Shown piece by piece: positions 16,110 through 24,746 of a DNA stretch of 64,000 bases (positions are counted from its first letter, which is position 1; each line of letters opens with the position of its first letter). Source of the stretch: CAXBCP01 sp047638395 (GTDB taxonomy: Bacteria; Pseudomonadota; Alphaproteobacteria; MPNO01; UBA830); the NCBI GenBank assembly GCA_047638395.1, contig JBLIMV010000001.1, forward strand, positions 186,001 to 250,000, given 5' to 3'. The translations under genes were made by a program, and so were the position numbers. A model generated the notes under the pieces. The model searched no databases. It saw only the letters and a list, made by a program, of their open reading frames with translations, and was not told where the DNA came from.

Positions 16110-17366
16110 ATGACGGGCAGAAAACTGAAACTCGGCATTGCCGGGCTCGGCCGCGGTTTCACGGTCATGCTGCCGACGCTCGCCCTGCATCCGCGGCTTG
16201 AAGTAGTGGCTGCCGTCGATACCCGCCCTGCGGCGGGCGCGCGCTTCGAAGCCGATTTCGGCGGCACGTTTTACGACAGCGTCGAGGCGATGTGCAGCGA
16301 TGCCGATATCGATGCGGTTTATGTGGCCACACCGCACCAGTTCCATGCAGACCACACTGAAATCGCCGCGCGGGCCGGGAAACACATCCTTGTCGAAAAG
16401 CCGATGGCGCTGACCATCGGGGACTGCACGCGCATGATCGATGCCGCGGCGGCGGCGGGCGTGCATCTGCTTGTCGGTCACAGCCACAGCTATGATGCAC
16501 CGATTCTGGAGGTCCGCCGCCTGATCGAGACCGGCGATTACGGCCCGCCACGGCTCATCAATGGCATGAACTACACCGATTTCATTTACCGCCCGCGCCG
16601 CCCCGCAGAGCTCGATACCGCGAAAGGTGGCGGTGTGGTGTTCAGCCAGGCGGCGCACCAGATCGATATCGCCCGCCTGCTCGGCGGCGGCATGGTTGAG
16701 ACGGTCTATGCGACGACCGGCAATTACGACCCGGCCCGGCCGACCGAAGGGGTCTACAGCGCGTTGCTCAAATTTGCCGATGGTGCGGTGGCGAACCTGA
16801 CCTATTCGGGTTACGGCCATTTCGATTCGGATGAATTTACCGATTGGCGCGGGGAATCCGGGGCGGTGAAGGATCCGGCCGATTACGGTGCCGCCCGCCG
16901 CGCCCTGGCTGAGATCGGCGATATGGATGCCGAAGCAGCACTCAAGGCCGACCGGGCCTATGGCGGCCCCAAAGGGGCCAGCGCCCCGACCGCGCCACCG
17001 GAAAACCGCCTCCATGAACATTTCGGCCTGTTTGTCGTCAGCTGCGCGCGCGGCGATATCCGCCCCGGGCCCGACGGTGTCCGGGTCTACGCCGATGACG
17101 GCATCGCGCGTTTTCCGCTGGCGCCACCACTGGTGCCCCGCAGCGAGGTCATCGACGAGCTGTGTGCCGCCGTGTTTGACGACGTTGCGCCGCTGCATTC
17201 CGGCGCCTGGGGGCGGGCAACGCTGGAGGTCTGCCGCGCGGTCCTGCAATCTGCCAATGAAGGCCGCGAAGTGCGGCTCGATCATCAGGTCCCGGTGCTT
17301 CCCGTATCGGTGCTCCCCGTATCGGTGCTCCCCGTATCGGTGCTCCCTGTAGCGGGGGATGCGTGA
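16110..17366 (+). CDS. Gfo/Idh/MocA oxidoreductase, phthalate dihydrodiol dehydrogenase-like
   Basis: 418 residues from the ATG at 16110. N-terminal NAD(P) fold LGIAGLGRGF, then the family's EKPMAL motif (ILVEKPMALTIGDC) and the C-terminal domain with GHSHSYDAPILEVRRLI and GGGVVFSQAAHQIDIARLLG. These match cis-4,5-dihydrodiol dehydrogenases of phthalate breakdown, which rearomatise the product of a Rieske dioxygenase, fitting the divergent gene at 14658. Other Gfo/Idh substrates (sugars, inositols) remain possible. The C-terminus carries a 15-bp repeat (PVSVL units). The stop overlaps the next start as TGATG (17364-17368), so the regulator is translated in coupling. Confidence 0.82.
   Translation: MTGRKLKLGIAGLGRGFTVMLPTLALHPRLEVVAAVDTRPAAGARFEADFGGTFYDSVEAMCSDADIDAVYVATPHQFHADHTEIAARAGKHILVEKPMALTIGDCTRMIDAAAAAGVHLLVGHSHSYDAPILEVRRLIETGDYGPPRLINGMNYTDFIYRPRRPAELDTAKGGGVVFSQAAHQIDIARLLGGGMVETVYATTGNYDPARPTEGVYSALLKFADGAVANLTYSGYGHFDSDEFTDWRGESGAVKDPADYGAARRALAEIGDMDAEAALKADRAYGGPKGASAPTAPPENRLHEHFGLFVVSCARGDIRPGPDGVRVYADDGIARFPLAPPLVPRSEVIDELCAAVFDDVAPLHSGAWGRATLEVCRAVLQSANEGREVRLDHQVPVLPVSVLPVSVLPVSVLPVAGDA
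17301..17345 (+). repeat. 15-bp tandem repeat in the Gfo/Idh C-terminus
   Basis: CCCGTATCGGTGCTC occurs three times without mismatch (17301, 17316, 17331), flanked by partial copies at 17291 and 17346. It encodes PVSVL units just before the stop codon and lies outside the conserved fold. Identical DNA copies indicate recent slippage expansion. Confidence 0.95.
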
Positions 17367-17851
17367 TGGCTGATTTGCCTCCCGGCGATTCCCGCCTCAT
17401 CCTGCAGCACTGGCGCGATGCTGTGCCCAATGACCGGCTCGCCCATCTGATCCGCGATGCCGGGCGCAGCCTCGGCCAGGGGCTGACACCGTTACTGGCG
17501 GCCCACGATATCCCGTTCGGCCACTGGTCATTCCTGCGCGTGCTGTGGGATCGCGACGGTCTGACCCAGAAAGAGCTTAGCGACGCCGCCGGGGTCACCG
17601 AGCCGACGACCTTTGCCGCGGTGAAGGCCCTGATGGAAAAGGGCTACGTCACGCGACGTCACAATCCGGGCAACAAGCGGAAATTCTATGTGTATCTCAC
17701 GCCGGAGGGCGCTGCCCTCCGCGACGTGCTGGTGCCGCTGGCCGAAGAGGTCAACCGCATCGCCGTCAGCGGCATTCCGCCGGAAAACATCCGGATCATG
17801 CGTGAGACGCTGCTGGCGATTATCGAGAATCTCGCGGACGACGCTTCTTAA
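17366..17851 (+). CDS. MarR family transcriptional regulator
   Basis: 161 residues from the ATG at 17366 (the GTG one codon earlier is less likely). Winged helix: LTQKELSDAAGVTEPTTFAA, then VKALMEKGYVTRRHNPGNKR with the wing KFYVYLTPEGAAL. Position directly after the dehydrogenase, coupled through TGATG, makes it the probable regulator of the divergent oxygenase/dehydrogenase pair through the palindrome at 16013-16050. Its 3' end overlaps the convergent Sel1 gene by 32 bp. Confidence 0.87.
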   Translation: MADLPPGDSRLILQHWRDAVPNDRLAHLIRDAGRSLGQGLTPLLAAHDIPFGHWSFLRVLWDRDGLTQKELSDAAGVTEPTTFAAVKALMEKGYVTRRHNPGNKRKFYVYLTPEGAALRDVLVPLAEEVNRIAVSGIPPENIRIMRETLLAIIENLADDAS

Positions 17852-18266
17852 ATTTATGGTCAGGTTTTGCGGCCAGCCGGTCGCGTTGCTGCGCCGCCCA
17901 GTCATTGCCCTGACCTGCGGCACGACCATACCACTTCAGGGCTCCCGCCCGGTCGCGCGTGACGCCGCGGCCGGTTTCCAGCAATTCGGCGTAATTGAGC
18001 TGCGCGATCGGATTTCCGGCACGCGCCGCACGTTCGTACCAGCTTGCGGCGGCGGCAAAATCCATCGGCCGTCCTTCACCGAAGCGGTACATGCCGGCGA
18101 TCGCGACCTGGGCGCGAGTTTCGCCCTGCCGCGCCAGCGCGTGCCATTCGGCAAATGCATCCCCGTAGCGCCCGCCGTCATAGGCTTCCGCGCCCACCGC
18201 GAAATCGGCGGCGGAAACGTTTGTGCACATACAAGCTGCGATGAGGGACAGGGCAATTATTCGCAT
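17820..18266 (-). CDS. Periplasmic Sel1-repeat protein
   Basis: 148 residues. Signal peptide MRIIALSLIAACMCTNVSA. Then about three Sel1-like (TPR-type) helical repeats, e.g. GDAFAEWHALARQGETRAQV and AASWYERAARAGNPIAQLNY, each with the A-x-x-W/Y-x-x-A-A-x-x-G pattern. Basic C-terminus (KFKKRRPRDSR). Such proteins are scaffolds for protein contacts; the partner is unknown. It overlaps the 3' end of the convergent marR. Confidence 0.75.
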   Translation of the reverse strand: MRIIALSLIAACMCTNVSAADFAVGAEAYDGGRYGDAFAEWHALARQGETRAQVAIAGMYRFGEGRPMDFAAAASWYERAARAGNPIAQLNYAELLETGRGVTRDRAGALKWYGRAAGQGNDWAAQQRDRLAAKPDHKFKKRRPRDSR

Positions 18267-18344
18267 GTCTCAAATATGAGACGCCTGTCCCGGATATAAG
18301 ACAGTTTTTTTCTCACTTTTGGGTGAGCCGGGTGGGTGCGGCCC

Positions 18345-19763
18345 TTATTTTTCGAGTGCGTCGAGCTGCTTCTTGAGCTGAACGTACTGGACCCCGTTCG
18401 GATCGACAAATTCGAGCAAGCGGCTCCAGCGTTTCCGCGCGGTTTTGGTGTCGCCCGCCGACAGCGCCAGCGCGCCGGACAGCCACAGCCCCCGCGGCTG
18501 GTCCGGGTCGCGGGCAAGAATGCGGTTAACCAGCGGTTCAAGCTCGGCCCGCGGCGGCGGGGCAGGTTCGGCCGCGGACACGATGGCATCAGCGTAGGAA
18601 ACCAGAATCTCGACATCGTCCGGCCGCAGCTTTGCGGCCTGAGCAAAAGCGTCCTTGGCGGCGGCGCGATCGCCGAGCACGCCGCGGGCGCGGCCGAGAC
18701 GCAGCCAGCCGGTGACGTCTTCGGGATTTTCTTTCAGCTTCTCCGCCAGACCGTCGACCATGTTGCGGATCATTGCCTGGCGGTCACCGGCAGACATGTT
18801 GCGCGCCGCTTCCATCTGCTCGCGGGTCGGGCCCGGTAAGGCGGTGGGGGGTGCTGCGGCCATTGGCGGTGCGCGCTCACGCAAAGCTGCCAGCGCATTG
18901 GTGTCCATGCCGATCTCGCCGGCAAGCCGCGCGATCCGCGGCGCCAGGAAACGAAGCCACGGCGCGTCGGGCGGGGAGGCGGCTTCGAGTGCAACCCAGC
19001 GGTCGAGCGCGGCACGTAACCGGCCACCCTGCTGATCCGCAACGCCCTGATAAAATTGTGCGCGCGGCTCGCCCGGGTCGCGGCGCAATGCTTCGGTGAA
19101 GGCCGCCTGCGCGTCGGGCGTGACCTGTCCGCCCGCAGCCAGCATCAATGCCTCGCCGGCGCGAGACGCAAATTCGGCATTGGCAGGTGCCAGACGCATC
19201 GCCTGGGTGTAGGCAACGGCGGCCTGCCTGTGCCGCTTCATCTGGGTAAGTATGTTGCCGAGGGAGAGCCAGCTTTCGAGGTCTGCCGGGTTTTTCTCCA
19301 GCGCGGCTGCGAGCTTGGCGACTTCCTGGCGTTGCGGCGCTTCGCCCGCGGGTATCTGCGGGGCGGCCCCTTTGGCTGCGCGGACTTCCGCCGCCGGCTT
19401 GCCGGGCAGGTCCGGGCTGCCATAGGTGACATAGACAAAGATCGCCAGGGCCGGCACGCACAGGCCGGTGACAATGGCGGTGATGCGGCGGGGCTTAGCC
19501 AAGGGGGTAGCTCGATTTACGGTGTCCACCCCATCGGTGGCGGCAAGCATGCGTCGCCCGATCTCCGTCCGGGCGAGTTCGGCCTCGTCCGCGCCGATAA
19601 CGCCGCGCGCGACGTCGCGGTCGACCTCCTCAAGCTGGTCGCGGTAAATTTCTATCTCATGCGCCGCCCGGGTCGCCGACGCGCGATTGCCGCGCATCAA
19701 GGGCAGGACAACCAGCGCGATGGCGGCCAGCGTCATGACGGTGAGGGTGATACCGAGGATCAT
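18345..19763 (-). CDS. ccmI: Cytochrome c biogenesis protein CcmI
   Basis: 472 residues, the apocytochrome chaperone of System I. N-terminal domain: a TM helix, a cytoplasmic leucine-zipper-like loop (EIEIYRDQLEEVDRDVARGV) and a second TM segment (ITAIVTGLCVPALAIFVYVT). The periplasmic part contains TPR repeats (e.g. DLESWLSLGNILTQMKRHRQ) that bind the C-terminus of apocytochrome c. Last gene of the minus-strand ccm run; the start overlaps the ccmH stop by 4 bp. Confidence 0.9.
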   Translation of the reverse strand: MILGITLTVMTLAAIALVVLPLMRGNRASATRAAHEIEIYRDQLEEVDRDVARGVIGADEAELARTEIGRRMLAATDGVDTVNRATPLAKPRRITAIVTGLCVPALAIFVYVTYGSPDLPGKPAAEVRAAKGAAPQIPAGEAPQRQEVAKLAAALEKNPADLESWLSLGNILTQMKRHRQAAVAYTQAMRLAPANAEFASRAGEALMLAAGGQVTPDAQAAFTEALRRDPGEPRAQFYQGVADQQGGRLRAALDRWVALEAASPPDAPWLRFLAPRIARLAGEIGMDTNALAALRERAPPMAAAPPTALPGPTREQMEAARNMSAGDRQAMIRNMVDGLAEKLKENPEDVTGWLRLGRARGVLGDRAAAKDAFAQAAKLRPDDVEILVSYADAIVSAAEPAPPPRAELEPLVNRILARDPDQPRGLWLSGALALSAGDTKTARKRWSRLLEFVDPNGVQYVQLKKQLDALEK

Positions 19764-20275
19764 TGCTCAGGCTTCTCCGCCAGTAAGGCATCGACACGGG
19801 CGCGCTCATCGGCGCTGAGCGGGGCGACCGGTGCGGCAACCGCCACACGGCGGCGGCGATGCCACAGTGTCACGCCAAAGATTCCGATCAGAAAGATAAC
19901 CCCCGGGCCGATCCACAGAATCAATGTCGAATTCTTGAAGGGCGGGCGCAGCAGAACAAAATCTCCATAGCGCTCGACAATAAAATCAACCGCTTCGGTA
20001 TCGGTGTCGCCGGCCGTCAGCCGGTCACGCACCAGAATGCGCAGGTCGCGCGCGAGCGTCGCATCCGAATCGTCGATCGACTGATTCTGACAGACCAGGC
20101 AGCGCAGCACCTTGCTGATGTCACGGGCGCGGGTTTCCAGCGCCGGGTCTTTCAGGATTTCGTCCGGCTGAAGCGCCAGCGCGGCGGGTGGGCCGAAAGG
20201 GGAAATTGCCGGGGAGAGCACCGGCGCGATCAGCGGTGCTGTCAGCAACGCCGCGACGAACAGGATCAGCTTCAT
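19760..20275 (-). CDS. ccmH: Cytochrome c biogenesis thiol oxidoreductase CcmH
   Basis: 171 residues. Signal sequence, then the active-site motif LRCLVCQNQSIDDSDATLAR, diagnostic for CcmH/CcmL, then a single C-terminal TM (LILWIGPGVIFLIGIFGVTL) and a basic cytoplasmic tail. It reduces the CXXCH cysteines of apocytochrome c with CcmG. Start overlaps the ccmG stop, and stop overlaps the ccmI start. Confidence 0.93.
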   Translation of the reverse strand: MKLILFVAALLTAPLIAPVLSPAISPFGPPAALALQPDEILKDPALETRARDISKVLRCLVCQNQSIDDSDATLARDLRILVRDRLTAGDTDTEAVDFIVERYGDFVLLRPPFKNSTLILWIGPGVIFLIGIFGVTLWHRRRRVAVAAPVAPLSADERARVDALLAEKPEQ

Positions 20276-20880
20276 GAATTGCCCGCCTTTGCGGCGCCCG
20301 CTTTCGAGCTGTCCGTGACCGGTTGTGCGGCCTGCTTCAGCAGCGGCAGGATCAGGGATTCAAGCTGGTGGGGGTATATCTGGCCGACATGGCGGTAGCG
20401 AATATGACCCGACGCATCGACGATGAAGGTTTCCGGATAACCGTAGACGCCCCAGTCGATGGCGGCGCGGCCGGTACTGTCCACACCGACCTGCTTGAAA
20501 GGATTCCCGAGCTGGCCGAGAAAGCGTGCCGCATCTTCCGGCTTGTCCTTGTAGTTGATGCCGTAGATCGGTACGCCCTGTTTTGCCAGTGTCATCAGCA
20601 CGGGGTGCTCGATGCGACAGGGCGGGCACCAGGACGCCCAGACATTGACCAGCGATACTTTGCCTTTGAGGTCTGCGGTTTTGAAGCCTGGGATTTTCAG
20701 TGTTGCGGGCAGGCCCTTGATTGCCGGCAAATCGAATTGCGGCGCGGGTTTGTCGATCATCACTGACGGAATCTTCGAGATATCCTTGCCGCCCGGCCCG
20801 ACCTGCCAGAGATAGACGCCAAAGACGACCGCGAGGGCGGCAAAAATGGCGATGGGAATAAGGGTAAGCGGGCGGAGCAT
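20272..20880 (-). CDS. ccmG: Thiol:disulfide interchange protein CcmG (DsbE)
   Basis: 202 residues. N-terminal TM anchor (LIPIAIFAALAVVFGVYL), periplasmic thioredoxin fold with the active site WASWCPPCRIEHPVL and the conserved GVYGYPETFIVD segment (cis-Pro loop). It passes reducing power to CcmH and apocytochrome c. A Lys/Ala/Gly-rich C-terminal tail extends beyond the usual end. Separated from ccmF by 34 bp. Confidence 0.93.
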   Translation of the reverse strand: MLRPLTLIPIAIFAALAVVFGVYLWQVGPGGKDISKIPSVMIDKPAPQFDLPAIKGLPATLKIPGFKTADLKGKVSLVNVWASWCPPCRIEHPVLMTLAKQGVPIYGINYKDKPEDAARFLGQLGNPFKQVGVDSTGRAAIDWGVYGYPETFIVDASGHIRYRHVGQIYPHQLESLILPLLKQAAQPVTDSSKAGAAKAGNS

Positions 20881-20914
20881 CAGGCGGGCCTTCTGTTAAC
20901 GGTCACGGATACGC

Positions 20915-22897
20915 TCAGGCGGCTTCGGCGACAGGCGTTTTGCGGGCCGCGCGCTTCGGCGCACCGACGCGCAGGCGGCGGTCGCTCAACGACACCATGC
21001 CGCCGATTGCCATAAAGATGGCACCGGCCCAGATCCAGGGAACCAGCGGGTTGTGATACATCCGCGTTGCCCAGCCGCCCTTGCCGTCGGCATCGCCGAG
21101 CACGACATAGACGTCGGCAATCGGCGTGGTGTGAATCGCGGCCTCTGTCGTGGAAGATTTTTCTGCCGGATAATCGCGTTTCTCCGGGTAGAGCATGGTG
21201 ATTTTCCGGCCATTGGCCGTGAGCTCGAACGTGCCGCGCAAAGCGGTATAGTTCGGACCCGGCACATTACCGGCCCCCTTGAACGTGACCTCATAGCCGG
21301 CAAGCTCGACGGTGTCGCCCGGCCGCACGATCTGAATACGTTCGGTCTGCCAGGATGACGATGCCGTGATTCCGGCGACCATGATGCCAAGCGCGCTATG
21401 GGCGATTGCCGTACCCCAGGCGGAGCGCGGCAGGTTCGCCGCGCGGCGCAGGGTTTCGGGGAAAGAGATACGGAACAGGCCGGTCCGTTCGGCGAGATCG
21501 ACCGCCGAACCGGTTACCAGCCAGGCGGCGACACCCAATGAAAGGGCCGCCACGATATCGGTGTTCCCGTCGATCATCACGGTGGCCAGCGCAATCAACC
21601 CCGCCATACCGACGGCGACTTTCAGCCGCCCGACAACGCCGGGTAGGTCGCCGCGTTTCCATGCCATCATCGCGCCGATGGGGCAGGCGATCAGCAGCGG
21701 CACCATCAGCGGCACGAAGGTTGCGTTAAAGAACGGCGCACCGACAGATACCTTGCCGCCGCCGATGGCATCGAGCGCCAGCGGATAGAGCGTGCCGAGA
21801 AACACCACGGCGGTTGCGGTGGCGAGCAGCAGATTGTTGAGCACCAGCGCGCCTTCGCGGCTGACCGGGGCAAACAGTCCGCCACCTTTGAGCATGGGGG
21901 CGCGTATTGCATAGAGCACCAGCGAGCCGCCGATGACGACGATCAGCAGGCCGAGGATAAACACGCCCCGTTCCGGATCGGTGGCGAAGGTGTGTACCGA
22001 TGTCAGCAGGCCGGACCGCACCAGGAAGGTGCCGAGCAGCGACATGCCAAAGGCGATGATCGCGAGCAGGATGGTCCAGCTTTTGAGGGTGTCTCGGCGC
22101 TCAACCACCAGGGCCGAATGCAGCAGGGCGGTGCCGACCAGCCAGGGGAGGAACGACGCGTTCTCCACCGGGTCCCAGAACCACCAGCCGCCCCAGCCGA
22201 GCTCGTAATAGGCCCACCAGCTGCCAAGGGCGATGCCGATTGTCAGCGCGGTCCAGGCAACGAGAGTCCATGGCCGGACCCAACGCGCCCAGGCCGGATC
22301 GACCCGGCCTTCGATCAGGGCGGCGACGGCAAAAGAAAACGCCATCGAAAACCCGACATAGCCGAGATACAGGAAGGGCGGATGGAAGGCGAGGCCGGGA
22401 TCCTGCAGCAGCGGGTTGAGGCCCTGACCTTCGAACGGTGCGGGATCGAGGCGTAAAAACGGATTGGACGTGAACAGCAGAAAGGCCAGAAAGCCGATGC
22501 CGATCAGTCCCTGAATGGCGAGCACGCGGGCCCGCAGACCGGCGGGCAGGTTACGGCCGAACTGGGCGACCATCAGCCCGAACAGCGCCAGGATCAGAAT
22601 CCACAGCAGCATCGAGCCTTCATGATTGCCCCAGACGCCCGACACCTTGTAGAGCATCGGCTTGAGCGTGTGGGATGTCTGGGCGACAAGGGCGACCGAA
22701 AAATCGGATACCACATATGCGTAGGTCAGCGCGCAGAACGCGATCAGGACGAACAGAAACTGGCCACGTGCCGCGGTCTCGGCGACACCCATCAGCGCCG
22801 TGTCGTTCCGGTAGGCACCGACCAGCGGCAGGGTGCCCTGGGCGATGGAAAGCATCAGCGCCAGAACAACGGCGTAATGGCCGATTTCAGCGATCAT
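20915..22897 (-). CDS. ccmF: Heme lyase subunit CcmF
   Basis: 660 residues from the ATG at 22897 (MIAEIGHYAVVLALMLSI), whose ATGA overlaps the ccmE stop. The frame is open 39 codons further but that part is the ccmE repeat tail read out of frame. A polytopic membrane protein with the heme-handling WGGWWFWDPVENASFLPWL motif (WWD domain) and a His-bearing GVWGNHEGSMLLWILILALF segment. It joins heme from holo-CcmE to apocytochrome c thiols together with CcmH and CcmI. Confidence 0.95.
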   Translation of the reverse strand: MIAEIGHYAVVLALMLSIAQGTLPLVGAYRNDTALMGVAETAARGQFLFVLIAFCALTYAYVVSDFSVALVAQTSHTLKPMLYKVSGVWGNHEGSMLLWILILALFGLMVAQFGRNLPAGLRARVLAIQGLIGIGFLAFLLFTSNPFLRLDPAPFEGQGLNPLLQDPGLAFHPPFLYLGYVGFSMAFSFAVAALIEGRVDPAWARWVRPWTLVAWTALTIGIALGSWWAYYELGWGGWWFWDPVENASFLPWLVGTALLHSALVVERRDTLKSWTILLAIIAFGMSLLGTFLVRSGLLTSVHTFATDPERGVFILGLLIVVIGGSLVLYAIRAPMLKGGGLFAPVSREGALVLNNLLLATATAVVFLGTLYPLALDAIGGGKVSVGAPFFNATFVPLMVPLLIACPIGAMMAWKRGDLPGVVGRLKVAVGMAGLIALATVMIDGNTDIVAALSLGVAAWLVTGSAVDLAERTGLFRISFPETLRRAANLPRSAWGTAIAHSALGIMVAGITASSSWQTERIQIVRPGDTVELAGYEVTFKGAGNVPGPNYTALRGTFELTANGRKITMLYPEKRDYPAEKSSTTEAAIHTTPIADVYVVLGDADGKGGWATRMYHNPLVPWIWAGAIFMAIGGMVSLSDRRLRVGAPKRAARKTPVAEAA

Positions 22898-23439
22898 TGA
22901 GCGCTTTCCTTCGGGCCGCCATAGGGTTTGTTGCCATATGGCTTGTCGCCGCCCGGTTTGCCGCCATCGGGTTTGCCGCCACCATGTTTGCCCATGACCG
23001 CTCCGCCCTTCCATTGCCCGGACTTTTTAAGGGCCTCGGCAACTTCCTTCGGCATGTAGTTTTCATCGTGTTTGGCGAGCACTTCGTCGGCGCGGAAGCT
23101 GCCATCGGGCAACAGACGACCCTCGACGACGACCCCCTGACCTTCGCGGAACAGATCGGGGATGATTCCTTTGTAAGCGACGCGAATTTCATGTGTGAGG
23201 TCGGTAACCAGGAAGTCGTGCGTCAGACCGTCTTCCTTCTTTTTCCAGCTTTCTTCCTTCACGATGCCGCCGACACGCAACCGCCGGTCCTTTTGCAGGT
23301 CCTGCTTCGTGGCAAGATCGGTCGGGGTGTGAAAAAACACGATACTGTCTTCGAACGCGGTCAGCACCAGGGCCGCGGCGGTTGCCATCATCAGGCCGCC
23401 GAGAAACACGACCGTAAGGCGGCGGCGTTTCCGGGTCAT
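22894..23439 (-). CDS. ccmE: Heme chaperone CcmE
   Basis: 181 residues. N-terminal TM anchor (LTVVFLGGLMMATAAALVL), then the OB-fold domain. The heme-attaching histidine is H124 in VLAKHDENYMP, with the Tyr ligand following. After the fold the protein has a Gly/Lys/Pro tail of repeated GxKPx pentapeptides (154-173; DNA 22921-22980), longer than usual. Start overlaps ccmD, stop overlaps ccmF. Confidence 0.94.
   Translation of the reverse strand: MTRKRRRLTVVFLGGLMMATAAALVLTAFEDSIVFFHTPTDLATKQDLQKDRRLRVGGIVKEESWKKKEDGLTHDFLVTDLTHEIRVAYKGIIPDLFREGQGVVVEGRLLPDGSFRADEVLAKHDENYMPKEVAEALKKSGQWKGGAVMGKHGGGKPDGGKPGGDKPYGNKPYGGPKESAQ
22921..22980 (-). repeat. Pentapeptide (15-bp) tandem repeat in the ccmE tail
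   Basis: Four 15-bp units encode GGKPD, GGKPG, GDKPY and GNKPY, followed by a fifth degenerate GGPKE. The tail lies after the heme-binding fold and is probably flexible. Same period as the repeats in dnaX, the Gfo/Idh gene, the quinone oxidoreductase and the chemoreceptor. Confidence 0.85.
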
Positions 23440-23666
23440 TGAACGGCTCCTGGTTTGTCGGCTGCATCGGCGGCTCCGGTATCCGGTTCCGCCGTGCGAC
23501 GCCGGCGGCGGCGGGGCGCTTCGGCTTCCATACGGGCAAGCTCGCGCTCGCGGTTTCGCATGGATTTGAGGCTGGTCCCGATCAGGATCGCAAGCACCAC
23601 GAACGCAATACCCCAGGACGACCAGATGAAGCCGCCATGTCCACCCATGTTGAAAAACTCAGCCAC
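23436..23666 (-). CDS. ccmD: Heme exporter protein CcmD
   Basis: 76 residues if started at GTG 23666, giving (M)AEFFNMGGHGGFIWSSWGIA, which fits the family N-terminus; TTG at 23678 or ATG at 23648 are alternatives. One TM helix (IAFVVLAILIGTSLKSM) follows, then an unusually long basic and Ala/Asp-rich cytoplasmic tail (RRRRRRTAEPDTG). CcmD releases holo-CcmE from CcmABC. Stop overlaps the ccmE start. Confidence 0.8.
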   Translation of the reverse strand: MAEFFNMGGHGGFIWSSWGIAFVVLAILIGTSLKSMRNRERELARMEAEAPRRRRRRTAEPDTGAADAADKPGAVQ

Positions 23667-23832
23667 GGGCGGGCCCAATATTTTTGTGCCGTCCGGGCAG
23701 GGACAACCTGCGCGGGGATAAGGGGTGGAGGGTGGCGTTTGTGAACATCATCATCCTGTAAACACATATAGGGTCGTTTTCAGCCCGGAACACTATCCAA
23801 ACGTCCTGTGCGACGTTTTGTACGAAGCACAC

Positions 23833-24576
23833 TTAAGCAACACTTTCCGCGGTTTCTGCGTGAATCCGCGCCGAGCGCAGCGCGTTGATCCGGCGACCGG
23901 CAAGCTCGGCGCGTGCGCGCACGATCACCAGTACGACGAACAGCATGGTGAATCCGACCGCCATCAGCAAAAGCGGGTACAGCATTGACGAATGAACAGC
24001 CGGCATCCCGATCTTGGTGACGCTGGCCGGCTGATGCAGGGTATTCCACCAGTCGACCGAAAATTTGATGATCGGCAGGTTGACCGCGCCGACCAGTGCC
24101 AGGATCGCAGACGCTTTTTCACCGCGGGCGGCATCGTCAAACGCATTGGCCAGCGCGATAAAGCCGAGATACAGAAAAAACAGCACCAGTACCGATGTCA
24201 GGCGCGCGTCCCACACCCACCAGGTGCCCCACATCGGCTTTCCCCAGAGAGAGCCTGTGGTCAGACAGATCAGCGTAAAGCACGCCCCGATGGGCGCCGC
24301 TGCCAGCGCGCATACATGTGCAACCGGGTGCTTCCAGATCAGCCCCACGGCGCTTGCCACCGCGATAAACGCGTAGGCGAACATGGCCATCCAGGCCGAC
24401 GGCACATGGACATACATAATCCGCACCGTTTCGCCCTGCTGGTAATCTGCGGGCGATGCGCCAAACGCGAAATACAACCCGGCGCCGATCAGAAGGACCG
24501 TCAGACCGGTTGCCCAGGGAAGGACGGCATTGGCCATTCTTAAAAAACGCGTTGGATTGGCAAACCTGTGAAGCAT
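23833..24576 (-). CDS. ccmC: Heme exporter subunit CcmC
   Basis: 247 residues, six TM helices. The periplasmic tryptophan-rich motif WGKPMWGTWWVWDARLTS that presents heme to CcmE is intact, and flanking histidines are present (MYVHVPSAW and AVHSSMLYP). A 166-bp gap separates its end from ccmD, so the two may not be tightly coupled. The 170-bp upstream gap separates it from the lipocalin-like gene. Confidence 0.94.
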   Translation of the reverse strand: MLHRFANPTRFLRMANAVLPWATGLTVLLIGAGLYFAFGASPADYQQGETVRIMYVHVPSAWMAMFAYAFIAVASAVGLIWKHPVAHVCALAAAPIGACFTLICLTTGSLWGKPMWGTWWVWDARLTSVLVLFFLYLGFIALANAFDDAARGEKASAILALVGAVNLPIIKFSVDWWNTLHQPASVTKIGMPAVHSSMLYPLLLMAVGFTMLFVVLVIVRARAELAGRRINALRSARIHAETAESVA

Positions 24577-24746
24577 CTGATCCCAATTTTTGGCGCGGCG
24601 TTATCCGCATTCTGTCTCGCGCGGGCCCGCGCTGTTTGATCCACGAGACTGTAATGCAGATATATGGTTAACGGTTCGTTACCATTAGCCGCTTCCGCGT
24701 CAGGATTGAAGATATTTTCCGTTCACGCACGAGGTGTTGATGTAGA

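Noticed and set aside
22898..23014. N-terminal extension of CcmF by 39 residues
   Set aside because: The Trp/Arg/Gln-rich extension is the ccmE repeat tail read in another frame; the ATGA overlap at 22894-22897 and the normal CcmF start fit better.
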